Positions 17,107 through 25,294 of a DNA stretch of 64,000 nt are shown piece by piece. Under the pieces are notes generated by a model. That model saw only the letters and a program-made list of their open reading frames with translations, ran no database searches and was not told the origin of the DNA. Within the stretch, counting starts at the first letter, position 1. Each line of letters begins with the position of its first letter. This stretch comes from Thermopolyspora sp040678635 (GTDB lineage: Bacteria > Actinomycetota > Actinomycetes > Streptosporangiales > Streptosporangiaceae). A program made the position numbers and the translations under genes. Where the stretch lies: NCBI RefSeq assembly GCF_040678635.1, contig NZ_JBFATZ010000005.1, forward strand, positions 434,001 to 498,000, written 5' to 3'.

Positions 17107-18099
17107 ATGGCCCTCCCGGATTTCCTCGTCATCGGAGCCCCCAAGGCCGGCACGACCGCACTGCACGCCGCGCTCTCCCGGCACCCCGAGCTGTACATGT
17201 CACCGGTCAAGGAGCCGAAGTTCTTCCTCACCGACGGCCCGCCGCCCACCCGGGGCGGCGGCCCCGGCGACGCGCAGACCTACCGCGAGCACGTGTGGCG
17301 GCGCGAGGACTACGAGGCCCTGTTCGACGGCGCGCCCGAGGGCACGCGGCGCGGCGAGTCCACCCCCTTCTACCTGTACGATCACGAGGCGCAGCGGCGC
17401 ATCCACGACCTGATCCCGCACGCACGGCTCATCGTGATCCTGCGCGACCCGATCGAGCGCGCCCACTCCAACTGGACCCACCTGTGGTCGGCCGGGCTGG
17501 AGCCGATCGGCGACGTGGTGCGGGCCTGCGCCGAGGAGGAGCACCGGATCGCGGCCGGCTGGGCGCCGTTCTGGCACTACGTGCGCCTCGGCCGGTACGG
17601 CGAGCAGCTCTCCCGCCTTTACACGCTGTTCCCCCGCGAGCAGGTGCTCGTCTTCCGCTACCGCGACCTGGTCGACCGCCCGGAGGCCACGCTCGACCGG
17701 ATCTTCCCCTTCCTCGGCGTCGCCCCCGGCGCCGTCACCGAGATCCCCCGGGAGAACGTCACCGCGCACCCCGAGCCGACGCTGAGCCATCGCCTGACGT
17801 CCGCGGCGCTGCGCCTCGGCTCCCGGATGCCCGGCCCGCTGGCCGGCAGGGTCACCGACACGCTCGAACGCCGCCTGCAGCAGCGCGCCCGGCCCCGCCA
17901 GCCGTTGACCTGGGAGCAGCGCCAGGCCCTGATGGCGTACTTCACCGACGACATCCGCCTGCTCGAACAGGTCACCGGCGACGACTTCGGCGACTGGGTC
18001 AGGCCCCGGCTCCGCTCCGGCGGCCTGGTCGGCGCCCGGCCGGAGGGCCAGCGCCAGGCTCGCAACGGCCGTCCGCGCACCGACCCCACGGCCGGTTAG
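17107..18099 (+). CDS. PAPS-dependent sulfotransferase
   Basis: The 330-residue protein begins MALPDFLVIGAPKAGTTALH, which carries the 5'-phosphosulfate-binding loop of sulfotransferases (GAPKAGTT). The 3'-phosphate-binding segment is LIVILRDPIERAHSNW at about residues 105-125. EPKFFLTDG and STPFYLYDHEA fit the substrate region of heparan-type or Stf0-like bacterial enzymes. It would transfer sulfate from PAPS to a sugar, lipid or small molecule; no acceptor is indicated by neighbours. I use the ATG at 17107, which has GGAG six bases upstream. The C-terminal ~30 residues are arginine/glycine-rich and probably disordered. Confidence 0.85.
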   Translation: MALPDFLVIGAPKAGTTALHAALSRHPELYMSPVKEPKFFLTDGPPPTRGGGPGDAQTYREHVWRREDYEALFDGAPEGTRRGESTPFYLYDHEAQRRIHDLIPHARLIVILRDPIERAHSNWTHLWSAGLEPIGDVVRACAEEEHRIAAGWAPFWHYVRLGRYGEQLSRLYTLFPREQVLVFRYRDLVDRPEATLDRIFPFLGVAPGAVTEIPRENVTAHPEPTLSHRLTSAALRLGSRMPGPLAGRVTDTLERRLQQRARPRQPLTWEQRQALMAYFTDDIRLLEQVTGDDFGDWVRPRLRSGGLVGARPEGQRQARNGRPRTDPTAG

Positions 18100-18123
18100 G
18101 CCGCGCCGACGGTCAGCGCGGCC
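18099..18123. terminator. Hairpin between convergent genes
   Basis: GGCCGCGC (18099-18106) pairs perfectly with GCGCGGCC (18116-18123) across a 9-base loop. It begins at the last base of the sulfotransferase stop codon. Confidence 0.55.
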
Positions 18124-18131
18124 CGGTACCG

Positions 18132-19130
18132 TTACTCAGCCCGGTACCCGGTGCCCGGCCCAGGTCCCGTACCCGGTCCAGTACCCGGTCCAGTACGCAG
18201 TTCGGTGCGCAGTTCGTGGGCGCCGTCGGGGCGCGTCATCTCGTAGTAGAGGCGGTGGCGGCCGTCCGGCAGGGGCAGGATCTCCAGGTAGCGCAGCCCG
18301 CCGCCCGCGTACGGTGAGACCGCCCTGGGCGTGGAGCCGAGGGCGGTGAGCGCGGCCGGATCGACGCCGATCGCGATGCCCGTGCGCTCCTCGTAGTTCT
18401 CCGCCGCGCTGGCCCGGCCGTCGTAGTAGGCCACGACGCTGCGGTCTCCGCCGCCGTCGCCGGTGAAGTGGCCGGTGAAATAGACGGCGCTGACGCGAAC
18501 GCCCCGGGAGTCCCAGCTCCCCTCGCGCCGTTCCAGCGCGGTGCCGTGCCAGGACCAGTTGATCCCGTCCGGGCTGGTGGCGTAGTCCGTCACCATCTGG
18601 TCGGTCTCGTCGGGGTCGGCGAGCGGGTGGCAGGAGGCCCACAGGTGCCAGATGCCGTCCTGGCGTACGATGACCGGATCCTTCACCGCCGTCTTGGGGT
18701 CGCCGGGCAGCACGACCTGGGCGTGGCGGGGGTCGAATCCCTTGGGGTCCTCGGCTTCGAGCAGTTCGACCCGCCAGTGCTTGGTGCCGTAGGTCGCACA
18801 GCTCAGATACAGCCGCCATCCGCCCTCGGGGGTGTGCACGAGCCGGGGACGCTCCAGCGACTCGGTGTCCATCTGCTCCTTGCTGATCGTCAGCAAGGTC
18901 TCGAAGCTCACGCCGTCGGACGATTTGGCGATCACCACCGCGTATCCCCGGCCCTTCCCGATGGGGCGCCGGAGGCGGTAGGCGAGATAGATATCGCCGT
19001 CCCAGACGACGGCGCTGGGCGCTCCGGCCCAGAAGCCGGGGCCGTCCCCGGGCGGAGGAATCGCGACGACCGAGCGCTTGGGCTCGGGCAGCATGACGGT
19101 AACGAGAGGGTCACTGTGTTCGCTAGGCAC
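18132..19130 (-). CDS. Five-bladed beta-propeller protein, glycosidase-like
   Basis: The product of about 332 residues shows blade-like repeats seen in GH32/43/68/130-type proteins: FWAGAPSAVVWDGDIYLAYR, LERPRLVHTPEGGWRLYLSC, VKDPVIVRQDGIWHLWASCH, YATSPDGINWSWHG and LEILPLPDGRHRLYYEMTRP. Acidic residues in several blades (VWDGD, VKDPV) fit a glycoside-binding site, but I cannot assign catalytic residues or a substrate. No signal peptide is visible. The end is a low-complexity GTGPGTGPGTGPGPGTG tail caused by a short DNA repeat. The start is uncertain: GTG at 19130, GTG at 19205 or ATG at 19094. Confidence 0.6.
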   Translation of the reverse strand: MPSEHSDPLVTVMLPEPKRSVVAIPPPGDGPGFWAGAPSAVVWDGDIYLAYRLRRPIGKGRGYAVVIAKSSDGVSFETLLTISKEQMDTESLERPRLVHTPEGGWRLYLSCATYGTKHWRVELLEAEDPKGFDPRHAQVVLPGDPKTAVKDPVIVRQDGIWHLWASCHPLADPDETDQMVTDYATSPDGINWSWHGTALERREGSWDSRGVRVSAVYFTGHFTGDGGGDRSVVAYYDGRASAAENYEERTGIAIGVDPAALTALGSTPRAVSPYAGGGLRYLEILPLPDGRHRLYYEMTRPDGAHELRTELRTGPGTGPGTGPGPGTGYRAE

Positions 19131-19439
19131 GCTTAACAATAGTTGACCTGCGCCCGTGCGGTGCCATCTGCCACACCGTCGCGGCGGGTAAAAAATCGAG
19201 GTCACGACCTCGCGAGGGGCGGCGCCGCCCTGGCAGGGGCCGTGATCGGAGGCCGGGCGGCTCCCATGACCCGCCCGGCGAACCCGTGACGCGTACCCCG
19301 GGACGCTGGTTCCTGAGAGACGACCCGATCACGGACGAGGAGCGCCGCGAGGCCGGGCTCATGGTCGCCTTTGGACCTGATCGGCGGATGACGACCAGCA
19401 GAAGGGGTAGTCATCCGCCACCGACTATCTTGAGGAGTC

Positions 19440-19847
19440 ATGATGCTCTTCGGTGCTGAACACATCCGGCGTTACCAGGAGACCGACGGCCGGGAAGGCC
19501 ACGACTGGCGGCGGGGCACCACCACGCTGCTGCTCACGACGACCGGCCGCAAAACCGGCAAGTCGCACATCACCCCTTTGATCTACCGGCCGCACGGCGA
19601 TGCGTACGTGGTCGTGGCCTCCAAGGGAGGCGACCCCCGGCATCCGGAGTGGTACCTCAACCTGCAGGCCAACCCTCACGTGAAGGTCCAGGTGCTCGGC
19701 GACAAGTTCGAGGCCGAGGCCCGTACGGCCACGCCCCAGGAGCGGGCCGAACTGTGGCCGTACATGGCCGAGGTGTGGCCCGACTACGACGAGTACCAGA
19801 AGAAGACCGACCGCGAGATCCCGGTCGTCATCCTCGAACGCCGCTAA
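19440..19847 (+). CDS. Ddn-type F420-dependent nitroreductase family protein
   Basis: The 135-residue protein belongs to the deazaflavin-dependent nitroreductase (Ddn) family: TLLLTTTGRKTGKSHITPL, DAYVVVASKGGDPRHPEWYL, NLQANPHVKVQVLGDKF and the closing IPVVILERR. These small split-barrel enzymes use reduced coenzyme F420 to reduce quinones or other substrates at the membrane. The ATG at 19440 is preceded by TTGAGGAG. A strong hairpin follows the stop, so the gene is transcribed alone. F420 use agrees with an actinobacterial host. Confidence 0.92.
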   Translation: MMLFGAEHIRRYQETDGREGHDWRRGTTTLLLTTTGRKTGKSHITPLIYRPHGDAYVVVASKGGDPRHPEWYLNLQANPHVKVQVLGDKFEAEARTATPQERAELWPYMAEVWPDYDEYQKKTDREIPVVILERR

Positions 19848-19867
19848 CCGGCCGATCGCCCCGGCAC

Positions 19868-19909
19868 GGCGGGCCGGGCGGCGGGTTCCGACCCGCGGCC
19901 CGGCCCGCC
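19868..19909 (+). terminator. Long hairpin terminator after the Ddn-type gene
   Basis: A perfect 12-bp outer stem (19868-19879 with 19898-19909) encloses a 6-bp inner stem (GCGGGT/ACCCGC) with a TCCG loop. It begins 20 bases after the stop codon. Confidence 0.75.
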
Positions 19910-20170
19910 TCCGTCTGCCCCGCGCCGCCCCCAACGTCGCCCGGATGTCCCCGGGTGTCCCCTGATGACCCACGGCCACCTGGACGACGCCCGCAGCGAC
20001 GGGCCCTCGGCCCGGCCCGCCTCCGCCACCGGTCCCCTACCGCCCGCAAAGTCCCCCTAATGTCCGCACGGCCGCCCGGACGACGCCCGCAGTGGCAAGC
20101 CCAACCCGACGCCCGGCCCACCTCCGTCGCTCCCGTACCGCCCCCGATGTCGCCCGGACCGCGCCTCCGG
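19901..20170. repeat. Degenerate tandem repeat, about three copies of 100-112 bp
   Basis: CGGCCCGCCTCCG or a close variant recurs at 19901, 20013 and 20114. Shared flanking words include GGACGACGCCCGCAG (twice) and GTCGCCCGGA (twice). It lies between the Ddn-type and rhomboid genes, where I find no coding region. Confidence 0.5.
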
Positions 20171-20285
20171 CGGAGGGATTCACCCAGCCGGGAGCCCTCG
20201 CTCTGAGGCGAGGTCCCTGTGCATTCGCTTCCTCTCGCCCGCTTCGTGCCGATATCTTCTCCGGCAGGGGGCCAAGGGAGGCAGG

Positions 20286-20951
20286 ATGACGAACGGTCGC
20301 ACCGCCGAATTCATGATCGCGGAAGCCCGGAAGGCGTTTTGGGTCATGGTCGGCTTTCTCGGGCTCATCTGGGTGCTCCAGATCGTCAACTGGCTGAGCG
20401 CCTACAGCCTCAGCCAGCGCTTCGGCGTCCGTTCCTGGGACCCCGAGAGCCTGCCCGACATCGTCACGGCACCGTTCCTGCATTGGAGCTGGGCGCATAT
20501 CGAGAGCAACTCGGGCCCGCTGTTCATCTTCGGCTTCCTGGCGGCGTATCGGGGCGTGACCAAGTTCCTCTGGGTCACGGCGCTGATCGGGATCGCCAGC
20601 GGCCTGGGGGCCTGGTTCACCGCCGCTCCCAATACGGTGGGCGCCGGCGCTAGCGGCATCGTTTTCGGATATTTCGGATACGTGCTCGTGCGTGGCGCCT
20701 TCGACCGGCATCTGATCGACATCGTCATCGGCATCGTCATGGCGCTCTGCTTCGCCTACCAGTTCACCGGCCTCCTTCCCCAGGAGGGCATTGGCTGGCA
20801 GGCCCACCTGTTCGGCTTCATCGGCGGCATCCTCGGCGGCTGGCTCTTCCGCGAACGCCGTCCCGCCGTACCCACATCCACCCCGCCCGCCGTACGGCCC
20901 GCCGACTCCCGTGCCGCCCTCCTGAAGGAGATCGACGACCTCGGCCTGTGA
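20286..20951 (+). CDS. Rhomboid-family intramembrane serine protease
   Basis: The 221-residue protein has about six membrane helices. The rhomboid catalytic serine is in VGAGASGIVFGYFGY, the catalytic histidine is in GWQAHLFGFIGGILGGWLF, and PFLHWSWAHIESNSGPLFIF matches the conserved HxxxxHxxxN-type oxyanion segment. Rhomboids cut membrane proteins within or near the membrane. The C-terminal tail (residues about 190-221) is a proline-rich cytoplasmic segment. GGGAGG lies six bases upstream of the ATG. It is not in an operon with its neighbours, and no substrate is suggested. Confidence 0.9.
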   Translation: MTNGRTAEFMIAEARKAFWVMVGFLGLIWVLQIVNWLSAYSLSQRFGVRSWDPESLPDIVTAPFLHWSWAHIESNSGPLFIFGFLAAYRGVTKFLWVTALIGIASGLGAWFTAAPNTVGAGASGIVFGYFGYVLVRGAFDRHLIDIVIGIVMALCFAYQFTGLLPQEGIGWQAHLFGFIGGILGGWLFRERRPAVPTSTPPAVRPADSRAALLKEIDDLGL

Positions 20952-21044
20952 CCTCGCGCGGCCCGGCGGGAGCGGTCGGATCTACCATGGGGTCGCCGCG
21001 CCGGACACCGCGCGGCGCGGCTCCGACGCGGAGGGGGCTCGGGC

Positions 21045-21317
21045 ATGGCCGTGCTGATCGACCCGCCCAACTGGCCCGGGCCTCGGGGTTTGTTGTGGTC
21101 GCATCTGGTGAGTGATGTCTCGCTGGAGGAGCTGCACGGGTTCGCGGCGCGGCTCGGAGTGCCGGGGCGGGCGTTCGACCGCGATCACTATGACGTTCCC
21201 GAGACGGTGTACGACCGTGCCGTCCTGCTGGGGGCCGAGCCGGTGACCTCACGTGTGCTGGTGGTACGGCTCACCGCCGCCGGATTGCGGCGGCGCAAGA
21301 CCCGCGACCTCCGCTAG
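21045..21317 (+). CDS. DUF4031-domain protein
   Basis: The 90-residue product begins MAVLIDPPNWPGPRGLLWSH and includes LVSDVSLEELHGFAARLGVP and FDRDHYDVPE, which is the DUF4031 pattern. This small actinobacterial domain often starts with an isoleucine-aspartate-proline motif and has no established function. Its tail is basic (GLRRRKTRDLR). GGAGGGGG lies upstream of the ATG. It follows the rhomboid gene by about 90 bases on the same strand and may be cotranscribed with it. Confidence 0.8.
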   Translation: MAVLIDPPNWPGPRGLLWSHLVSDVSLEELHGFAARLGVPGRAFDRDHYDVPETVYDRAVLLGAEPVTSRVLVVRLTAAGLRRRKTRDLR

Positions 21318-21447
21318 CCACCGCACGGGACGGCTCATGGGAGGTGCGGGAACCCGGGCGAGGCCGAGGTCCGGCACGCACCATCCGCGAGCGCGCCACC
21401 CCACGATCGCGTGTGCGCCGTCCTGCTCGTCCTCAACGCCCTCATCG

Positions 21448-22368
21448 TCACGACAGGGCGGTCAACTCGGACAGTTCGGCGGCGATGTTCGCTCTGGCGG
21501 CGGTCTCCCACAGGTCGTGGGCGGCGGGGGTGCGGTAGAGGCGGGGCATGGCGAGCAGGTTGCGGAGAACCTGGGAGCGGCCCAGGGCGAACAACTCGTC
21601 GGGGATGTGGCGGTACTCCTCGCGGATCGCCCTCGTGTACGCGGCGTAGGCGTCGCGGGGGGCGGCCAGGATGGCCAGGTCGGCGTCGCAGAGGACCTCG
21701 CCGTTGCGGTCTCCGGGGGCCGGGGCGTGAGTGGCGGTGAGGCGGACCAGGCGGGCGGCCTCGGCGACGCGCTCGGGCGGCACGCCGCATCGGGGCAGGT
21801 GGGACTGGGCGAGTTGGGCGCTGCGTTCCTCGTCCTGGCCGGGGTGGCCGTCGTAGACCGCGTCGTGGAACCAGGCGGCGAGCCGTACTGCGGCGGGGTC
21901 GGCGGCGGCGGTCGCGAGGGGGTCGATCGCGGTCAGCACGGCGCGCAGGTGGGCGCGGGTGTGGTAGCGGCGGTGGGGTTCCGACCAGCGGGCGAGCAGT
22001 TCGGCGGCGACGGCGTCCGAGGCCGGGGACGCGGGGACCACCCGGCGCCACTCGGACAGCAGCGCCGACGCGTCCGCGTCCTGCGCCGCGACGGCCCCGA
22101 CGGTAAAGGGCCGGGCAGTGGAGGGCTCCGCAGTGGAACGCCCCGCAGTGAGAAGTTTCGCAGTGGAGGGCTCCGCAGCGGAACGCTCCCCAGCGGAAGG
22201 CTCCATGGAAGACTCTGCGGTGGAAGACTCCGCAACGGAAGGCTCCGCGGTGGAAAGCTCTGCTGTGGAGGGGTTACCGGTCGCGGAATTCGCCACGGGA
22301 GCAGGATAGGACGGCGGTGCCGCGCCGGATGGGCGGGGCGGGTCATCCACAGGCGACGGGTTATCCAC
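21448..22368 (-). CDS. HD-superfamily hydrolase with N-terminal pentapeptide repeats
   Basis: The C-terminal ~220 residues form a predicted metal-dependent HD hydrolase: YHTRAHLRAVL supplies the first histidine, LAAWFHDAVYDG the HD pair, and EVLCDADLAILAA a later metal-binding aspartate. This matches the YfbR/DUF-type HD phosphohydrolases common in actinobacteria; the substrate is unknown. The first ~85 residues are unusual, with about eleven pentads such as STAEP, SVAES and STAKL encoded by a 15-bp DNA repeat and predicted to be disordered. The GTG at 22368 keeps the repeat in the protein. A shorter protein starting after the repeats cannot be excluded. Confidence 0.8.
   Translation of the reverse strand: MDNPSPVDDPPRPSGAAPPSYPAPVANSATGNPSTAELSTAEPSVAESSTAESSMEPSAGERSAAEPSTAKLLTAGRSTAEPSTARPFTVGAVAAQDADASALLSEWRRVVPASPASDAVAAELLARWSEPHRRYHTRAHLRAVLTAIDPLATAAADPAAVRLAAWFHDAVYDGHPGQDEERSAQLAQSHLPRCGVPPERVAEAARLVRLTATHAPAPGDRNGEVLCDADLAILAAPRDAYAAYTRAIREEYRHIPDELFALGRSQVLRNLLAMPRLYRTPAAHDLWETAARANIAAELSELTALS
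22115..22276. repeat. 15-bp minisatellite inside the HD hydrolase gene
   Basis: Units of the type GCAGTGGAGGGCTCC begin at 22115, 22130, 22145, 22160, 22175, 22190, 22205, 22217, 22232, 22247 and 22262. All spacings are 15 bp except one of 12 bp. Because both sizes are multiples of three, the reading frame is kept. Confidence 0.85.
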
Positions 22369-22369
22369 A
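22343..22369. promoter_or_regulatory. Two DnaA-box-like sequences
   Basis: TTATCCACA at 22361-22369 is a perfect match to the classical DnaA-box consensus. TCATCCACA at 22343-22351 differs by one base. They are 18 bp apart and in the same orientation, each followed by GGCGAC. They lie between the divergent HD hydrolase and helicase genes, overlapping the proposed hydrolase start. Confidence 0.5.
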
Positions 22370-22412
22370 GGCGACCGTCGCGCGTTTCGACCATGGCGCG
22401 GTCTTCGGCAGT

Positions 22413-24911
22413 ATGGAGGGCGTGACCCTCCTACAGCACCTTCCCGCCGAGACCGGACCCGACGCGCTCTTCGAGGCCTTCGTCGAGTGGAACGCCGAGC
22501 GCGGCCTGACGCTGTATCCGGCGCAGGAGGAGGCGCTGATCGAGGTCGTCTCCGGCAACAACCTGATCCTGGCCACGCCGACGGGGTCGGGCAAGAGCCT
22601 GGTCGCGGCGGGGGCGCACTTCACGGCGATCGCCGAGGGGCGGCGCACCTTCTACACCGCGCCGATCAAGGCGCTGGTGTCGGAAAAGTTCTTCGACCTG
22701 TGCGCGATGTTCGGCAGCGCGAACGTCGGCATGATGACCGGGGACGCCTCGGTCAACTCGGACGCGCCGATCATCTGCTGCACGGCCGAGATCCTGGCGA
22801 ACATCGCATTGCGGGACGGAGCGGACGCGGACGTCGGCCAGGTCGTGATGGACGAGTTCCACTTCTACGCCGAGCCCGATCGGGGCTGGGCGTGGCAGGT
22901 GCCGCTGCTGGAGCTGCCGCGTGCGCAGTTCATCCTGATGTCGGCGACGTTGGGGGACGTCACGCTGTTCGAGAAGGATCTGACGCGGCGGACGGGCAGG
23001 CCGACGACGGTCGTGCGGTCGGCGACGCGTCCGGTTCCGCTGTTCTTCTCCTACCGGACCACTCCGCTGCACGAGACGCTGGAGGAGATGCTGTCGACGC
23101 AGCAGGCCCCGGTGTACGTGGTGCACTTCACCCAGGCCGCCGCGATGGAGCGGGCGCAGGCGCTGATGAGCATCAACATGTGCAGCAAATCCGAGAAAGA
23201 GGCCATCGCCGCCCTTATCGGAAATTTCCGGTTCACCACGCGGTTCGGCCGGGTGCTCTCCCGCCTGGTCCGGCACGGCATCGGCGTGCACCACGCCGGC
23301 ATGCTGCCCAAGTACCGCCGCCTGGTGGAGCGCCTCGCCCAGGCCGGCCTCCTCAAGGTCATCTGCGGCACCGACACCCTCGGCGTCGGGGTGAACGTCC
23401 CCATCCGCACGGTCCTGTTCACCGCGTTAAGCAAGTACGACGGCAACCGGGTGCGGCTGCTGCGCGCCCGCGAGTTCCACCAGATCGCCGGGCGCGCGGG
23501 CCGGGCCGGCTACGACACCCTCGGCTACGTCGTCTGCCAGGCCCCCGAGCACGTCATCGAGAACGAGAAGGCGCTGGCGAAGGCGGGCGACGACCCCAAG
23601 AAGCGGCGCAAGGTCGTGCGCAAAAAGCCCCCCGAGGGGTTCGTGAACTGGAGCGAGGAGACCTTCGAGCGCCTGCGGCAGGCCGAGCCCGAGGCCCTCA
23701 CCTCCCGGTTCAAGGTCAGCAACGCCATGCTGCTCAACGTCATCAACCGGCCGGGCGACTGCTTCCAGGCGATGAAGCGGCTGCTCACCGACAACCACGA
23801 GGACCGCAAGTCGCAGCGGCGGCACATCAGCCACGCCATCGCCATCTACCGCTCGCTGCTCGCCGGGGGCGTGGTCGAGCAGTTCCCCGAGCCCGACGAG
23901 CAGGGGCGGCGGGCGCGGCTCACCGTCGACCTACAGGCCGACTTCGCGCTCAACCAGAACCTGTCCACGTTCGCGCTGGCCGCGTTCGAGCTGCTGGACG
24001 TCGAGTCGCCCACGTACGCGCTCGACATGGTGTCGATCGTGGAGTCGATCCTGGACGACCCACGCCAGATCCTGCACGCCCAACTCAACAAGGCACGCGC
24101 CGAGGCCGTGTCACGGATGAAGGCCGAAGGCATCGAGTACGACGAGCGCATGGAGCTGCTCACCGAGGTCACCTACCCGATGCCGCTGGAGGATCTGCTG
24201 CTCGGGGCGTACGAGACCTACCGGCGCGGCCATCCGTGGGTGGGCGACTACGTCGTGAGCCCCAAGTCGATCGTCCGGGACATGTACGAGAAGGCGATGA
24301 CCTTCACGGACTACATCCAGTTCTACGAGCTGGCCCGGGCCGAGGGGGCGGTACTGCGCTACCTCGCCGACGCCTACCGTGCGCTGAGCCGTACGGTGCC
24401 CGAGCACATGAAGACCGAGGACCTGCAGGACCTGATCGAGTGGCTCGGCGAGCTGGTACGTCAGGTCGACTCCAGCCTCATCGACGAGTGGGAAAAGCTG
24501 CAGAACCCCGACGCCGCCCTGGAGGAGCGCGACCAAATCGAGGAGAAGCCCAAGCCGGTCACCGCGAACGTCCGCGCCTTCCGCGTACTGGTCCGCAACG
24601 CCATGTTCCGCCTGGTCGAGCTGGCCGCCCTGGAAAAGGAGGAGGAACTGGAGGAGCTCGCCCCCGACATCGACTGGGGCGCGGCCCTCGACACCTACTA
24701 CGAGGAGCACGACGAGATCCTCACCGGCCCAAACGCCCGCGGCCCCGCCCTGCTACTCATCGACACCGAGCCGGGCCTGTGGCGCGTCCGCCAGATCATC
24801 GACGACCCGGAGGGCAACCACGACTGGGGCATCTCCGCCCAGGTCGACCTGCATACCTCCGACGAGGAGGGCCGCGCCGTCATCCACGTCACCGCCTTCG
24901 ACCGCCTCTGA
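22413..24911 (+). CDS. Ski2-like DEAD/DEAH helicase with DUF3516 C-terminus
   Basis: The 832-residue protein has the SF2 helicase core: Walker A ATPTGSGKS (about residue 55), motif Ia APIKALVSEK, the DExH box VMDEFHFY, SATLGD, GVHHAGMLPKYRR and motif VI HQIAGRAGRAGYD. The C-terminal ~350 residues correspond to the DUF3516 region of actinobacterial Ski2/Hel308-like helicases. It probably unwinds RNA or DNA during RNA processing or repair. The ATG at 22413 (MEGVTLLQHLP) is used; a GTG three codons later is an alternative. It is divergent from the HD hydrolase gene. Confidence 0.9.
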   Translation: MEGVTLLQHLPAETGPDALFEAFVEWNAERGLTLYPAQEEALIEVVSGNNLILATPTGSGKSLVAAGAHFTAIAEGRRTFYTAPIKALVSEKFFDLCAMFGSANVGMMTGDASVNSDAPIICCTAEILANIALRDGADADVGQVVMDEFHFYAEPDRGWAWQVPLLELPRAQFILMSATLGDVTLFEKDLTRRTGRPTTVVRSATRPVPLFFSYRTTPLHETLEEMLSTQQAPVYVVHFTQAAAMERAQALMSINMCSKSEKEAIAALIGNFRFTTRFGRVLSRLVRHGIGVHHAGMLPKYRRLVERLAQAGLLKVICGTDTLGVGVNVPIRTVLFTALSKYDGNRVRLLRAREFHQIAGRAGRAGYDTLGYVVCQAPEHVIENEKALAKAGDDPKKRRKVVRKKPPEGFVNWSEETFERLRQAEPEALTSRFKVSNAMLLNVINRPGDCFQAMKRLLTDNHEDRKSQRRHISHAIAIYRSLLAGGVVEQFPEPDEQGRRARLTVDLQADFALNQNLSTFALAAFELLDVESPTYALDMVSIVESILDDPRQILHAQLNKARAEAVSRMKAEGIEYDERMELLTEVTYPMPLEDLLLGAYETYRRGHPWVGDYVVSPKSIVRDMYEKAMTFTDYIQFYELARAEGAVLRYLADAYRALSRTVPEHMKTEDLQDLIEWLGELVRQVDSSLIDEWEKLQNPDAALEERDQIEEKPKPVTANVRAFRVLVRNAMFRLVELAALEKEEELEELAPDIDWGAALDTYYEEHDEILTGPNARGPALLLIDTEPGLWRVRQIIDDPEGNHDWGISAQVDLHTSDEEGRAVIHVTAFDRL

Positions 24912-25294
24912 GCCAAAGCCCTGCCGAAAGGCCGCCGCCGAGCGACGTGCCGGTCAGCCGCGCGTGCGCGTCGCGCTGAGCCGTCCGCCTCCGAGCGGTT
25001 GAGCGCCGCTTCCGTTGACCGTGCTGCCGGTCACTGGTTTAGCGACTCCGGCGGTGCTCACCGCGTCCGCATGCCGACCGTGGCCTTTCGCAGGCCCGCG
25101 TACTCGGCCCGGCCGCCCGCCATCGAGCTCGGCCGTTCCGCGTGCGCCCACCGCATTGGTATTGGACGGCGTTGCGACAGGTGACAACACGGGCCGCCCG
25201 CTCCGATTTGCCGCCCGCCGCCTGCTCTAACCGCCCCCCGGGTACCCCGCGCACGCGTCGGGGCCGTGGCGTCGCAGTCCGCCGCGCTGATTGT
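24912..25294. other. Convergent intergenic region
   Basis: The 383 bases between the helicase and DusB genes contain no supportable gene, and no strong hairpin is evident. Confidence 0.4.

Noticed and set aside
19286..19480. Short frame beginning VTRTPGRWFLRDDPITDEE
   Set aside because: It looks partly protein-like, but it reads into the Ddn-type gene in another frame, has no ribosome site, and I cannot match it to any family.
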